Shown here piece by piece: positions 7,375-15,928 of a stretch of DNA of 64,000 nt (the stretch's first letter is position 1; every line of letters starts with the position of its first letter). Position numbers and translations under genes: made by a program. This stretch comes from Proteiniclasticum ruminis DSM 24773. GTDB taxonomy: Bacteria; Bacillota; Clostridia; Clostridiales; Clostridiaceae. The notes under the pieces are model-generated. The model saw only the letters and a list, made by a program, of their open reading frames with translations, had not been told where the DNA came from and did no database searches. The DNA is taken from assembly GCF_000701905.1 (NCBI RefSeq), contig NZ_JNKC01000001.1, positions 124,001-188,000 of the forward strand. Reading direction: 5' to 3'.

Positions 7375-10300
7375 TTTCCCTCCTTGCAGCCGACAGATCC
7401 ATCGAAACAATCTTCGAGATCCCCTTCTCCTCCATGGTGACTCCGTATAGCGCATCGGCAGACTCCATGGTTCCTTTTCTATGCGTTATCAGTATAAATT
7501 GTGTTTCTCTAGCAAACTCACTTAAAAATTCTGCAAACCGATAAACATTTGCATCATCCAGTGCAGCTTCAATCTCATCAAGAATACAGAACGGTGTAGG
7601 TTTCATTCTCAGAATCGCGAAGGTCAGTGCGATGGCTGAAAGCACTTTTTCTCCACCACTCATGAGTGTAATGTTCTGAAGCTTTTTCCCGGGTGGCTGC
7701 ACACTGATCTCAATGGGCGCTTCGAGTATATCTCCATCCCCTAGAATAAGTTTCGCATTCCCTCCCTGGAAGAGCCTTCTGAAGGTATCATTAAAATTCT
7801 CATTCATCACCTTAAAATTTTCAGTGAACAGAGTTCTCATTCTAAGAGTCATATCCATGATGATTTCTTTTAGTTCCAGCTTTGCTTTTTCCAGATCTTC
7901 CTTCTGGCTGGATAAGAAAGTGCTATGCTCACTGACTTCTCTGAATTCTTCAATGGCCGCCACATTCACATGTCCTAGCGAAGAAATTTCTCTGCGCAGA
8001 GTATTTAACTTCTTTCTGAACAGATCCTTGTCTTCCATGGGAATTCTCTCTTCTTTCGCTTCTGCCAAGGTGAGATTGAGCTCATCATTGATTTTATTAA
8101 GGAGACTCTGATTTTCTTTTTCCAATTTCTCCAGTGCATCTTTCACCTTGAAAAGTTCCTTGTCAATGACATGATACTCTTCATCCAAGGTCCTGACAGT
8201 TGCGCTGAGATCCTTCATTTCAGCTTTGTCCCGAATTTCTTCCATGGCCATTTCGTCCAAGATTTTCTCCATGTGCTGAAGCTCACTCTTTAACGCTTCC
8301 ACAGCTTTTTCCAGAAGAGCCACAGCATTCTGTCCCTCTTTGATCTCTATGAGAAGTCCACCATTTTCTTTTTCCAGTTCTGATTTGGATGATTCCAGCG
8401 TCTCGAGGCTGACTTTCAGCTTATCTATCGCTTCACGCTTTCCCTTGTATGCTTCTATAAGCGTCGCTTCCTGAACAGAAGCTTCCATTACTTCCTGCTT
8501 CAGCAGATCATATTCATTGTATTCCTTTGTACGCTTTTCTTTCAGCTCTTTCAGATAATCCTTGCTTTTCAGTCTTTGGGTCAGATGTTCCTTGATTTTC
8601 CCCTCAATTCTTTCAAGCTCTCCATCCAGAAGAACAAGTTCCTCTCTTTGAGAAGCCAAACTTCTCTCTGCTTCTTTCAGAATACCCGCAAGACGGTTAA
8701 GATCCTTCACAAACCCTTCTCTTCTTTCCTGGAGCTTTGTCTTCTCCATCTGAAGATCCTGAATGACATATGAAGCTTCACGTTCTGCCTTGAGCTTTTC
8801 CTGATAGATTTTTTCAAGCCCCTGTTTTTCAGCAAGTTCTTCGAGGCGCTTCTCCTTCAGTTCCGAATTTGCAGCCTGGAGATCCTCGAGATCTTTCTTT
8901 CTGGAGAAGATTCCTGAGGATTTTTTATAAATACTGCCTCCAGTCATAGAACCGCCCGCATTGATGATATCCCCTTCCAAGGTGACAATTCTGTGGGTAT
9001 ACCCCATCTCCTTGGCAGAGGCTAAAGCGTCTTCCATATTGCGTGCAACAAAAATCCGCCCAAGAAGATTCGCTGCAATCCCCATAAATCCAGCATCAAA
9101 TTCAACGAGATCCAACAGATTGCCCAGAAGTTTTCCTTTTTTCAGGACAGGATCCTTTGCCTTCGTCCCTTTGATTACATTCAGCGGAAAAAACGTAGCC
9201 CGGCCAAAAGACCTTGCCCGGAGCAGATCAATGAGCACCTTGGCATCCTGGTCTGTTGGCGTGATGATGTTATTGACCTGAGAACCCAATGCCACTTCCA
9301 GAGCTTGTGCATATCCATCCTTTGGTTTTATGACCTCCCCGACAAGATGCACTTTTGAGGCCAGTCTATGAGAAGATCCTTTCAAAAAAGTCATAAGAGA
9401 CTTCACTGACTTTGTATAGCCTTCATAATGCTCCTCTAAGTTCTTGAGAAGATTCATCTGAGACTCCTGTCCCTTCAGTTCGTACTCCATATTCTTGATG
9501 ACAGATTCCAGCTTTGCCATCTCTTCTGTCACTTTCATCGTATCATCTTTTCGTGCAATCAGGTCTTTCTCATAAAGCTCAATCTTCTGTTTCAGTTCGA
9601 AAATCTCAGCTTCTGTCTCTGATTTCGCCATTTCATTCATAACTCTGGATGCCTCATAGCTCTCCATGACAGATTCTGTATGTTCAATTCTGCCCTGCAG
9701 CATATCTCTCTGGCGGTACTGTTCTTTAGATTCCTCCTGCAGAGAACGGATTTTTTCCTCAGCATCCTCTTCTTCTTCACGAAGACCACGCTGAGCATCC
9801 TCACTGAGTTTCAGACTTTCTTCCAGAACCCGGATTTTACTCTGCTGCTCATCCAGTCTTAAACGCACTTCTTCTTTGAGGTTTTTACTGCCATCCAACT
9901 CTTGATACAGCTCTTCTATCTGAGCAGTTTCTAGTGAGATTCTCTCCTTAGCCAGTTCAACTGCTTTCTCATTTTTCATCAGAAGAGACTTCTTATCTTC
10001 TATACGCTGTGACAGCAACGAGATTTCTTTCTCTGAGGAATCCATTTCCTCTCTCTTTTGATAAAATACTTCTTTCTTTTCTGTTTCAAGCGCTTTTTTC
10101 TCATCCATGGATGATTCCAGTGCATTTTGCTTCTCTACAGCTTCTTCACGTTTTCTGCTGATCTCTGTAAAGTTCTTCTCAGCAAGAAGAGTCCTCTCCT
10201 CTAGTACTTTTTTCTCACTCTCAAACTCTTCCAAATCTGAAAGAATCAGAGAAATCTGTATGCTCCTCTGCTCTTTACTGAGCACCAGAAACTTTTCCGC

Positions 10301-10933
10301 TTTTACTTTTTCGCGTTCCAAGGGACCGATTCTCTCTTCATAGGTATTAAGAATATCCTGAACTCGAAGGAGGTTCTGCTCTGTATTTTCAAGTTTCTTC
10401 TCAGACTCTTCTTTTCTGCTCTTGTACTTCACAATACCAGCCGCCTCTTCAAGAAGAGCTCTTCTGTCATCCATTTTCCCGCTTAGAATGGCTTCAATCT
10501 TTCCTTGGCCGATCAGAGAATACCCTTCTTTACCAATTCCCGTATCCATGAAGAGTTCGTGGATGTCTTTAAGCCTGCAGGTGGTATTATTGATCAAATA
10601 CTCACTTTCACCAGAACGGAAGAGTTTTCTTGTGACACTGACTTCAGTGAAAGGAATGGGCAGCTTTCGCTCACTGTTGTCAAGAAGGAGTGTGACTTCT
10701 GCAAATCCCAGAGGTTTTCTGAAATCCGTACCCGCAAAAATAACATCCTCCATTTTACCGCCACGAAGAGACTTCACTTTCTGCTCCCCAAGCACCCATC
10801 TGACAGCATCAGAAATATTTGACTTTCCCGAACCATTGGGTCCTACGACGGCAGTAATCCCGTTATTGAAGTTGAGGAGTGTTCGGTCTGCAAAAGACTT
10901 GAATCCCCGGATCTCTATAGACTTTAAATACAT
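7367..10933 (-). CDS. smc: Chromosome partition protein SMC
   Basis: SMC condenses and separates chromosomes with ScpA and ScpB. The 1188-residue protein has the N-terminal head (IRGFKSFADRTLL, Walker A GPNGSGKSN near residue 30). A coiled coil of about 300 residues follows, then a hinge around residues 505-665 including GGSMTGGS, and a second coiled coil. The C-terminal head has the signature TLMSGGEKVLSAIAL and Walker B FCILDEIEAALDD. The ATG at 10933 is preferred to a GTG three codons upstream because AAAGGGG is correctly spaced only for the ATG. It overlaps the upstream radical SAM gene by 10 bases. Confidence 0.98.
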   Translation of the reverse strand: MYLKSIEIRGFKSFADRTLLNFNNGITAVVGPNGSGKSNISDAVRWVLGEQKVKSLRGGKMEDVIFAGTDFRKPLGFAEVTLLLDNSERKLPIPFTEVSVTRKLFRSGESEYLINNTTCRLKDIHELFMDTGIGKEGYSLIGQGKIEAILSGKMDDRRALLEEAAGIVKYKSRKEESEKKLENTEQNLLRVQDILNTYEERIGPLEREKVKAEKFLVLSKEQRSIQISLILSDLEEFESEKKVLEERTLLAEKNFTEISRKREEAVEKQNALESSMDEKKALETEKKEVFYQKREEMDSSEKEISLLSQRIEDKKSLLMKNEKAVELAKERISLETAQIEELYQELDGSKNLKEEVRLRLDEQQSKIRVLEESLKLSEDAQRGLREEEEDAEEKIRSLQEESKEQYRQRDMLQGRIEHTESVMESYEASRVMNEMAKSETEAEIFELKQKIELYEKDLIARKDDTMKVTEEMAKLESVIKNMEYELKGQESQMNLLKNLEEHYEGYTKSVKSLMTFLKGSSHRLASKVHLVGEVIKPKDGYAQALEVALGSQVNNIITPTDQDAKVLIDLLRARSFGRATFFPLNVIKGTKAKDPVLKKGKLLGNLLDLVEFDAGFMGIAANLLGRIFVARNMEDALASAKEMGYTHRIVTLEGDIINAGGSMTGGSIYKKSSGIFSRKKDLEDLQAANSELKEKRLEELAEKQGLEKIYQEKLKAEREASYVIQDLQMEKTKLQERREGFVKDLNRLAGILKEAERSLASQREELVLLDGELERIEGKIKEHLTQRLKSKDYLKELKEKRTKEYNEYDLLKQEVMEASVQEATLIEAYKGKREAIDKLKVSLETLESSKSELEKENGGLLIEIKEGQNAVALLEKAVEALKSELQHMEKILDEMAMEEIRDKAEMKDLSATVRTLDEEYHVIDKELFKVKDALEKLEKENQSLLNKINDELNLTLAEAKEERIPMEDKDLFRKKLNTLRREISSLGHVNVAAIEEFREVSEHSTFLSSQKEDLEKAKLELKEIIMDMTLRMRTLFTENFKVMNENFNDTFRRLFQGGNAKLILGDGDILEAPIEISVQPPGKKLQNITLMSGGEKVLSAIALTFAILRMKPTPFCILDEIEAALDDANVYRFAEFLSEFARETQFILITHRKGTMESADALYGVTMEEKGISKIVSMDLSAARRENG

Positions 10934-11952
10934 GTGCTGCACCCCTTTCCAAGCGGTCTGATTTCTATAATGTCTTCCACTTTATCTGGAACTATGGTCA
11001 CTTTCACTTTTTTCTTTTCCTGAACCTCTCTGAAATACTTCTTTTTCCCAGCATAGAGCTTTGACAGGTCCCGTTCACCTATGGTGATTTCAAGTGATTC
11101 TTCTAGCTTTTCTAAAATTCTTTTCATGAGAAGATAGGACTCGCAGAGTTCTCTGAACGCGGGATGGAAAGGTCCTGCAAGGATTTCTCCACCCTCATTG
11201 ATCTCCTCCGTGGTCTGAAGTCCCGCACGAATCACCAGAACATTCTCCTCCCTGCATCTCTTCATCATAAGGGCCGCTGTCTCCACAGCCTCTTCCAGAG
11301 TGTATGGCACATAGAGACCTTCTTTGTATAGCTCTGCCATCTCTGTATCTTTCAGAACCAGCGCAGGATAAATACGCATCATATCAGGCTTCAGCAAAAG
11401 AACTTCCTCTAATGATTTTAAATCCTTTTCTTTGGAATCAGAGGGCAATCCCAACATAAGCTGATGCCCCAGGGACATTCCGAACTTTTTCACAAGTTCA
11501 GATGCAAGTTTCACACTTTTTTTAGGATAGGCTCTATTCGAAGCAAGAAGCACTTCCTCATCCATGGACTGGATTCCCAGTTCCACAACATCTACAGTAT
11601 ACCTGGAAAGATGCTTCATCGTCGCAAGATCAATATAGTCCGGTCTGGTGGACAATCTGATTTTATCCACCTTGCCACACAGTTTGGCTTGATGAGCCGC
11701 TTCAAGAAGCTCTTGCTGTTTTCTGAGTTCTATGGCTGTAAATGTGCCACCGAAAAAAGAAACCTCGACAGTCGTTTGATCCCTGTCTATGGTTTCCAGA
11801 TAAGCATCTATCGTCTCTTCAACAAATTTACCAGTAATTTTATTATAGTCTTCTCTGAGCTGACCTGTGATTTTTGCCTGATTGCAGAAAATACAGTCAT
11901 GAGGGCATCCCACATGTGGAATAAAAATCGGAATGATTCGATGTCTATTCAT
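10924..11952 (-). CDS. Elp3-like radical SAM protein
   Basis: A 342-residue radical SAM enzyme. The iron-sulfur motif is C-x3-C-x2-C in HVGCPHDCIFCNQ near residue 13. FFGGTFTAI and GIQSMDEEVL are the usual SAM-binding strand motifs of the Elp3/oxygen-independent coproporphyrinogen oxidase group. The acetyltransferase domain of true Elp3 is absent. Clostridia commonly carry this gene between rnc and smc, but its substrate is not known to me. GAGGAAA precedes the ATG at 11952, which overlaps the rnc stop by 8 bases, so translation is probably coupled. Confidence 0.88.
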   Translation of the reverse strand: MNRHRIIPIFIPHVGCPHDCIFCNQAKITGQLREDYNKITGKFVEETIDAYLETIDRDQTTVEVSFFGGTFTAIELRKQQELLEAAHQAKLCGKVDKIRLSTRPDYIDLATMKHLSRYTVDVVELGIQSMDEEVLLASNRAYPKKSVKLASELVKKFGMSLGHQLMLGLPSDSKEKDLKSLEEVLLLKPDMMRIYPALVLKDTEMAELYKEGLYVPYTLEEAVETAALMMKRCREENVLVIRAGLQTTEEINEGGEILAGPFHPAFRELCESYLLMKRILEKLEESLEITIGERDLSKLYAGKKKYFREVQEKKKVKVTIVPDKVEDIIEIRPLGKGCSTCI

Positions 11953-12634
11953 GGCTTTCCTCAGCCCGGACATATTTCTTCAGGGCATCTTTAGCCGCCA
12001 GCTGTTCTGATTCTTTCTTGGAATAACCTTCGCCTTTTCCCATGGTGATGCTGTCAATGACAACTTTTGAATAGAACTTCCTGCGATGTGGAGGTCCCTC
12101 ATAACGAATGAGTTCATATTTAATCTCAATTTCGCCGTTCTCCTGAAGTATCTCCTGTAGGCTCGTTTTATAATCCAGAACAATCTCATTCTTATTCGCT
12201 AAATCAACAATTTCCATGAAGTGCTGAAGTACAAAGCTCTTAGCCTCATCCATTCCCCGATCCAGATAGACAGCGGCAATCACAGCTTCCACCGCATCCG
12301 CAAGTAAAGCTGCGCGTTCTCGGCCTCCTGTGATTTCCTCGCCTTTACTCATTCTGATATGCTCTCCCAGATGCCACTTCACCGCAACTAAATGAAGTGA
12401 TGCTTCACAGACGATCAGTGCCCGGAGTTTTGTCAGCTCCCCTTCTGTTTTGTCCGTAAAGTTCTTATAGATATATTCTGTAATAGCAAGCTGTAATACT
12501 GCATCTCCTAAAAACTCCAATTTCTCATTATACTGCATGTTCTTATGCTGATTGGCATAGGATGAATGTGTCAAAGCTGTTTCCAGCAAATCCTTCTTGT
12601 GGAAAATCACACCAATTCTCTTCTCAAATTCCAT
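11945..12634 (-). CDS. rnc: Ribonuclease III
   Basis: RNase III cuts double-stranded RNA, including rRNA precursors and structured mRNAs. The 229-residue protein has the catalytic domain with NEKLEFLGDAVLQLAI (conserved acids near residues 35-42) and ALLADAVEAVIAAVYLD (second acidic cluster). It ends in a double-stranded-RNA-binding domain (DYKTSLQEILQ, then GKGEGYSKKESEQLAAKDAL). The ATG giving MEFEKRIG is used because AAGGAG lies 7 bases upstream; a frame-extending ATG nine codons earlier has no ribosome-binding site. A long hairpin precedes the gene. Confidence 0.97.
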   Translation of the reverse strand: MEFEKRIGVIFHKKDLLETALTHSSYANQHKNMQYNEKLEFLGDAVLQLAITEYIYKNFTDKTEGELTKLRALIVCEASLHLVAVKWHLGEHIRMSKGEEITGGRERAALLADAVEAVIAAVYLDRGMDEAKSFVLQHFMEIVDLANKNEIVLDYKTSLQEILQENGEIEIKYELIRYEGPPHRRKFYSKVVIDSITMGKGEGYSKKESEQLAAKDALKKYVRAEESHE

Positions 12635-12659
12635 CTCAAACTCCTTTATATAGAAGTTC

Positions 12660-12689
12660 ATTCGTCAAGCTTCATAAAGCCTCACGAAT
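12660..12689 (-). promoter_or_regulatory. Long hairpin in the rnc 5' leader
   Basis: On the minus strand ATTCGTGAGGCTT pairs with AAGCTTGACGAAT around a TATG loop: 12 of 13 positions pair (one G-U), with a single G-G mismatch. It lies 25 bases upstream of the rnc start and downstream of a TATAAT box. A double-stranded leader is the type of substrate by which RNase III controls its own mRNA in other bacteria; here that role is inferred. Confidence 0.55.
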
Positions 12690-12707
12690 AAACTTGTAAT
12701 CCTTATT

Positions 12708-12713
12708 ATTATA
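12708..12713 (-). promoter_or_regulatory. Possible -10 box of an rnc promoter
   Basis: TATAAT on the minus strand directly follows the acpP terminator and precedes the rnc leader hairpin. No convincing -35 hexamer is visible at the right distance, so the call is weak. Confidence 0.35.
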
Positions 12714-12760
12714 CAAAAAAATTAAAGTCCCGTATATAGGCGAAGCCTCTATACGGGACT
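12713..12760 (-). terminator. Intrinsic terminator after acpP
   Basis: On the minus strand AGTCCCGTATAGAGGC pairs with GCCTATATACGGGACT (one mismatch) around a TTC-type loop, followed by TTTAATTTTTTT. This is a strong terminator separating the yceD/rpmF/plsX/acpP genes from rnc. Confidence 0.88.
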
Positions 12761-12775
12761 CGGTAAACAGGATGA

Positions 12776-13009
12776 TTAGTCTTCACCGACTACTGTTACA
12801 AGATAGTTTACAACGTCTCCAACAGTCTTAGCCTGTTCTGCCTCATCATCAGAAATTTCAATGTCAAACTCTTCTTCTAGAGCCATCACGATCTCAACGA
12901 TATCCAAGGAGTCTGCGCCAAGATCCTCAAATGTGGCTTCCATAGTTACTTCGTTTTCATCAACACTTAGTTTATCCACAACGATTGCTTTAAGCTTTTC
13001 AAAAATCAT
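12776..13009 (-). CDS. acpP: Acyl carrier protein
   Basis: ACP carries growing fatty-acyl chains on a phosphopantetheine arm attached to Ser34 of the GADSLD motif. The 77-residue acidic protein shows the family helix II ([21 protein letters not shown]). GGAGGTG precedes the ATG. plsX lies immediately upstream in the same direction, so acyl-ACP and its acyltransferase are co-expressed. The rest of the fab cluster is not in this window. Confidence 0.97.
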   Translation of the reverse strand: MIFEKLKAIVVDKLSVDENEVTMEATFEDLGADSLDIVEIVMALEEEFDIEISDDEAEQAKTVGDVVNYLVTVVGED

Positions 13010-13075
13010 ATCAATTCACCTCCATCAATTTGTATAATAGTAGAAATGTACGTCCGATGCAACATAAAATAAATA

Positions 13076-14062
13076 TTATTTCAGATTTTCCTTGAACTTT
13101 TCCAGATAATTTCTGTCATAAAAGTTCTTAGCCTGCCTGATGGCATTTTTGAAAGCCCTTGCATCTGAAGTCCCATGAGCCTTGATCACAATACCGTCAA
13201 CACCCAAAAGGCTAGCTCCACCCTCTTCTTTGTAGTCATTCTTCCGCATGAATTCTTTTAGACTGGGTTTCACAAGAGCTCCTCCAATCTTTCCTCTGGT
13301 TGTGCTCATCATAGCGCCTTTAATCATAGACATGAGGTTTTTTACAACCCCCTCATACATTTTCAGCACTACGTTTCCTGTGAATCCATCACAGACAAGG
13401 ATCTCTACATCACCATCTGTAATTTCTCTTGGCTCTACATTACCAACGAAATGAATTCCTTCTTCCGCCTTAAGCAGCTGATAAGCAGCCTTTGTCAGTT
13501 CATTCCCCTTCTCTTCTTCTCCACCGATGTTGATGAGACCCACTTTGGGATTCTTGATTCCTTTGAGAGACTCAAAGTACGCAGTTCCCATCTTCGCAAA
13601 TTCCACCAGATTAGAAGGCTTCACTTCAGCATTGGCTCCCAGATCAATAACCATGAACGGACCATTTTTACCTGGCATTAGAGCAGCAAGGGCAGCACGG
13701 TCCACTCCTTTGATTCTTCCTATGACAAGAAGGCCACCAGCAAGAATGGCTCCTGTAGAGCCAGCTGAAACCACCGCATCTGCTTTCCCCTCTTTCACAA
13801 GATCCATAGCCCGTCGGAGAGAGGAGTCTTTTTTTCTTCGTATTCCAAGGACAGGCGATTCATTAAGCGTAATCACTTCTCTGGCATCCAGAATTTCAAT
13901 CTTCTCTTTGTCATATTCGTATTTCTTGAGTTCTTCTTCAAGCACTTCTTTTGGACCTGTCAGAATAACACTGACACCATACTCTTTTACCGCTTCTACC
14001 GCTCCCTGTACGGACTCTTGTGGTGCAAAATCCCCACCCATTCCATCTAAAGCAATAATCAA
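13076..14062 (-). CDS. plsX: Phosphate acyltransferase PlsX
   Basis: PlsX converts acyl-ACP and phosphate to acyl-phosphate, the donor for PlsY in membrane lipid synthesis. The sequence shows [14 protein letters not shown] at the N-terminus, [34 protein letters not shown], and [14 protein letters not shown] near residue 225. I start at the TTG at 14062, giving the family-typical [11 protein letters not shown], because AAGGAG lies 8 bases upstream. An ATG ten codons further up has no ribosome-binding site and falls inside an inverted repeat. Length 328. Confidence 0.95.
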   Translation of the reverse strand: MIIALDGMGGDFAPQESVQGAVEAVKEYGVSVILTGPKEVLEEELKKYEYDKEKIEILDAREVITLNESPVLGIRRKKDSSLRRAMDLVKEGKADAVVSAGSTGAILAGGLLVIGRIKGVDRAALAALMPGKNGPFMVIDLGANAEVKPSNLVEFAKMGTAYFESLKGIKNPKVGLINIGGEEEKGNELTKAAYQLLKAEEGIHFVGNVEPREITDGDVEILVCDGFTGNVVLKMYEGVVKNLMSMIKGAMMSTTRGKIGGALVKPSLKEFMRKNDYKEEGGASLLGVDGIVIKAHGTSDARAFKNAIRQAKNFYDRNYLEKFKENLK

Positions 14063-14080
14063 ACAAACCACTCCTTCAAT

Positions 14081-14098
14081 TACTGGTATCATCCAGTA
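14081..14098. promoter_or_regulatory. Inverted repeat at the 5' end of plsX
   Basis: TACTGG and CCAGTA are separated by six bases, a perfect two-arm palindrome just upstream of the plsX ribosome-binding site. Firmicutes often control plsX through FapR or FabT operators in this position. The repeat does not match either consensus clearly, so the regulator is unknown. Confidence 0.35.
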
Positions 14099-14208
14099 TT
14101 ACACTATTTTACTTTTATCTTACTCTTCAAATCAATATACTGAATCATATCAGCATTCTCTTAAGAAAAATTTAAACTCTTTGAGAATCAAAGTGCTGAT
14201 AAACAAGA

Positions 14209-14240
14209 ATACCCGTCTTCTTCAAAAAGAAAACGGGTAT
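14209..14240 (-). terminator. Hairpin after rpmF
   Basis: On the minus strand ATACCCGT pairs with ACGGGTAT across a 16-base loop that can partly pair internally (TTTCTT with GAAGA). It is followed by TCTTGTTT, a weak T tract. It probably ends part of the yceD-rpmF transcripts before plsX. Confidence 0.55.
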
Positions 14241-14265
14241 AAAAAAAGGAAAGTCAAAGACTTTC

Positions 14266-14451
14266 CTATTCAACTTCAGTTGCCACAACTTCCTTACCGT
14301 TGTAGTATCCGCAATGCTTGCAGACTCTGTGTCCAAGTTTCATTTCATGACACTGTGGACATTCAACAATACCAGGTGCACTTACTTTGAATGTTGACGC
14401 TCTTCTACGGTCTCTTCTACCTTTAGAAAATTTTCTAGCTGGATTTGCCAT
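14266..14451 (-). CDS. rpmF: 50S ribosomal protein L32
   Basis: A 61-residue zinc-ribbon L32. The basic N-terminus ([19 protein letters not shown]) is followed by four zinc-ligand cysteines in CPQC and CKHC, so this is the zinc-binding form. It follows yceD by two bases, the almost universal yceD-rpmF pairing. Confidence 0.97.
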   Translation of the reverse strand: MANPARKFSKGRRDRRRASTFKVSAPGIVECPQCHEMKLGHRVCKHCGYYNGKEVVATEVE

Positions 14452-14453
14452 TA

Positions 14454-14951
14454 TTACACCTCCTTAAACATGTCCTTGAGGGCTGATAATCGAGGATCCA
14501 CCTCTTCATGGGTACAGCTGCACTGCCCCTCATTCAGGTTTTTTCCACAATCCTGGCAGAGTCCTTTGCAGTCTACTTTACATAGAGCTTTTAAAGGCAA
14601 TGCCAAATAGATGTTATTCATGACAACATCTCTTATATCGAGAACATCTCCTTCCTCTAAGGTGACGACGTTCTCGCCTTCTTGTTCATCTTTAGAAACT
14701 TTTTCATCCACCATAAGGTCCAAGTCCACCTCAAAAGGTTCGAGGCATCTGGAGCAGATGTACATAAGACGGGTTGATACAGACAGCTTAAGTTCTGCAA
14801 CACCCTGTAGTACATTTACGCTTCCTTTGATCTGGATGGGTTTCAGAATTTCAATGGTCTCGTTGTTATAAACAAGATTCTCTTTGTGGTAGGCAAAATC
14901 GATATCCTTGCTTATGGATTTTACGTTTGAATCCTGCAGTATTATTTCCAT
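14454..14951 (-). CDS. yceD: YceD family protein (DUF177)
   Basis: YceD-family proteins are linked to 23S rRNA accumulation and are nearly always encoded before rpmF. The 165-residue product has the DUF177 core with [12 protein letters not shown] near residue 75, then a second cysteine cluster ([16 protein letters not shown]) near residue 130, consistent with metal binding. I start at the ATG giving MEIILQDS because AGGAG is 8 bases upstream; a longer frame starts 13 codons earlier without a site. Confidence 0.9.
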   Translation of the reverse strand: MEIILQDSNVKSISKDIDFAYHKENLVYNNETIEILKPIQIKGSVNVLQGVAELKLSVSTRLMYICSRCLEPFEVDLDLMVDEKVSKDEQEGENVVTLEEGDVLDIRDVVMNNIYLALPLKALCKVDCKGLCQDCGKNLNEGQCSCTHEEVDPRLSALKDMFKEV

Positions 14952-15025
14952 TTTGAATTCTCCTGTCATCCGCGCTTTACAGATGTTCATTTGTTCGAGT
15001 TATACTTCTCAAGCAAACACGTATA

Positions 15026-15054
15026 ATTATATAAAGTCAAATTTCAAAAGTCAA
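15026..15054 (-). promoter_or_regulatory. Promoter of yceD-rpmF
   Basis: On the minus strand TTGACT (15054-15049) and TATAAT (15031-15026) are 17 bases apart. Within the spacer the nine bases TTTGACTTT partly repeat the -35 region, giving a direct repeat about 13 bases apart. Confidence 0.75.
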
Positions 15055-15108
15055 GGTTTTTCTTAGTACACCCGACAGATGACCTTTGATTTCTCAAGTA
15101 TACGATAA

Positions 15109-15792
15109 TTATTTCAAGAAGTAAACAGCCCCATCGCGGGTTCTGTCCAAAAAACCATATTCAATGAGATATCTGCGCAAGAGAACATAGTCCTCATAAA
15201 CCCTGGAAAGAATTTTGTTCACCTCTTTTTCGGAATATGTCGCACCTTCTTTAAAATATGTGCTGATTTTCCTAAGAACAACAATCTTCTTTTTCTCTCT
15301 GGCCGGAAATGACACTAAAGCACCTTCATCGTTAAAATACGTTTCTAGAATTTTCTCCTGTTCCTTCAGATCTGTCTGATATCGGTCATCCAGCATAGTT
15401 GCTCCTTTATGCGGCACCACTTCATCGCCGTGTTTCAGATGGAGCTTTTCCATAACCGCAAGAAACATTCTTGCTTGCTTCTCTTTTTCTCTCAGACGGA
15501 ACCGGTGGTTTCTCACCGTACTTTGAGATATCTTCATCCTTGATGCAATCTCCTCATCCTTCAGGCCTGCATGAAGCAGCGGAATCAAAGCTTCTTGAAC
15601 TTCTGTAAGACCAGTTGCTGTCCTCGGAAGTTTCAGAATCTCTTCTACAATATCATGCTCATCTTTGTGCAACTTGAAAGCCCACTCTGCATTATAGAAT
15701 TCTTCTCCAATCGGAAAGACCTGACCTTTGTGATATTCCTTGCTGCAGAATCCACAGATCCAATGTGTTTCAGTTTCGATATCTTCAAACAT
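15109..15792 (-). CDS. Helix-turn-helix regulator with DUF2087 domain
   Basis: A 227-residue likely transcription regulator. The N-terminus has a C-x2-C pair (WICGFCSKEY) and a later H-x3-H (KLHKDEHD), a possible small zinc site. The middle (LKDEEIASRMKISQSTVRNHRF near residue 85) is a LuxR-type helix-turn-helix. The C-terminal 75 residues (SFPAREKKKIVVLRKIS to DGAVYFLK) match DUF2087. Several in-frame starts exist between 15819 (TTG) and 15792 (ATG); the last is preferred because GGTGGAG precedes it. A strong promoter and a perfect palindrome lie directly upstream, which suggests autoregulation. Target genes are unknown. Confidence 0.85.
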   Translation of the reverse strand: MFEDIETETHWICGFCSKEYHKGQVFPIGEEFYNAEWAFKLHKDEHDIVEEILKLPRTATGLTEVQEALIPLLHAGLKDEEIASRMKISQSTVRNHRFRLREKEKQARMFLAVMEKLHLKHGDEVVPHKGATMLDDRYQTDLKEQEKILETYFNDEGALVSFPAREKKKIVVLRKISTYFKEGATYSEKEVNKILSRVYEDYVLLRRYLIEYGFLDRTRDGAVYFLK

Positions 15793-15816
15793 AAACCTCA
15801 TCTCCACCATTTTTTT

Positions 15817-15839
15817 CAAACAAAAAGACTTTTTGTTTG
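15817..15839. promoter_or_regulatory. Perfect 23-base palindrome, likely operator
   Basis: Two 11-base arms, CAAACAAAAAG and CTTTTTGTTTG, flank a single central base and match without error. It begins about 12 bases downstream of the -10 box and ends before the ribosome-binding site of the DUF2087 regulator, where a bound dimer would block transcription. Confidence 0.7.
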
Positions 15840-15850
15840 CTTCATGATAG

Positions 15851-15879
15851 ATATAACATAATTCTTTTGCTTATGTCAA
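15851..15879 (-). promoter_or_regulatory. Promoter of the DUF2087 regulator
   Basis: A consensus TTGACA (15879-15874) and TTATAT (15856-15851) with 17-base spacing on the minus strand. It abuts the T tract of the ackA terminator. Confidence 0.8.
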
Positions 15880-15880
15880 T

Positions 15881-15919
15881 AAAAAAAAGAGAAAGCGCAG
15901 GTAAATCCTGCACCTTCTC
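15881..15919 (-). terminator. Intrinsic terminator after ackA
   Basis: On the minus strand a 13-bp stem (GAGAAGGTGCAGG with CCTGCGCTTTCTC, allowing G-U pairs) and an ATTTA loop are followed by eight T. It ends the pta-ackA operon. Confidence 0.9.
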
Positions 15920-15928
15920 ATTTGCATC

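Noticed and set aside
10422-10961. Plus-strand open frame of 179 codons at the 5' end of smc
   Set aside because: It is a shadow of the SMC head domain without start signals.
10924-11952. True Elp3 tRNA acetyltransferase
   Set aside because: The radical SAM half is present, but the acetyltransferase domain of Elp3 is missing, so the name Elp3 is used only as a family resemblance.
13527-14390. Plus-strand open frame of 287 codons across plsX and rpmF
   Set aside because: It lies antisense to two well-supported genes, has a serine/arginine-rich composition typical of a reverse shadow, and has no ribosome-binding site.
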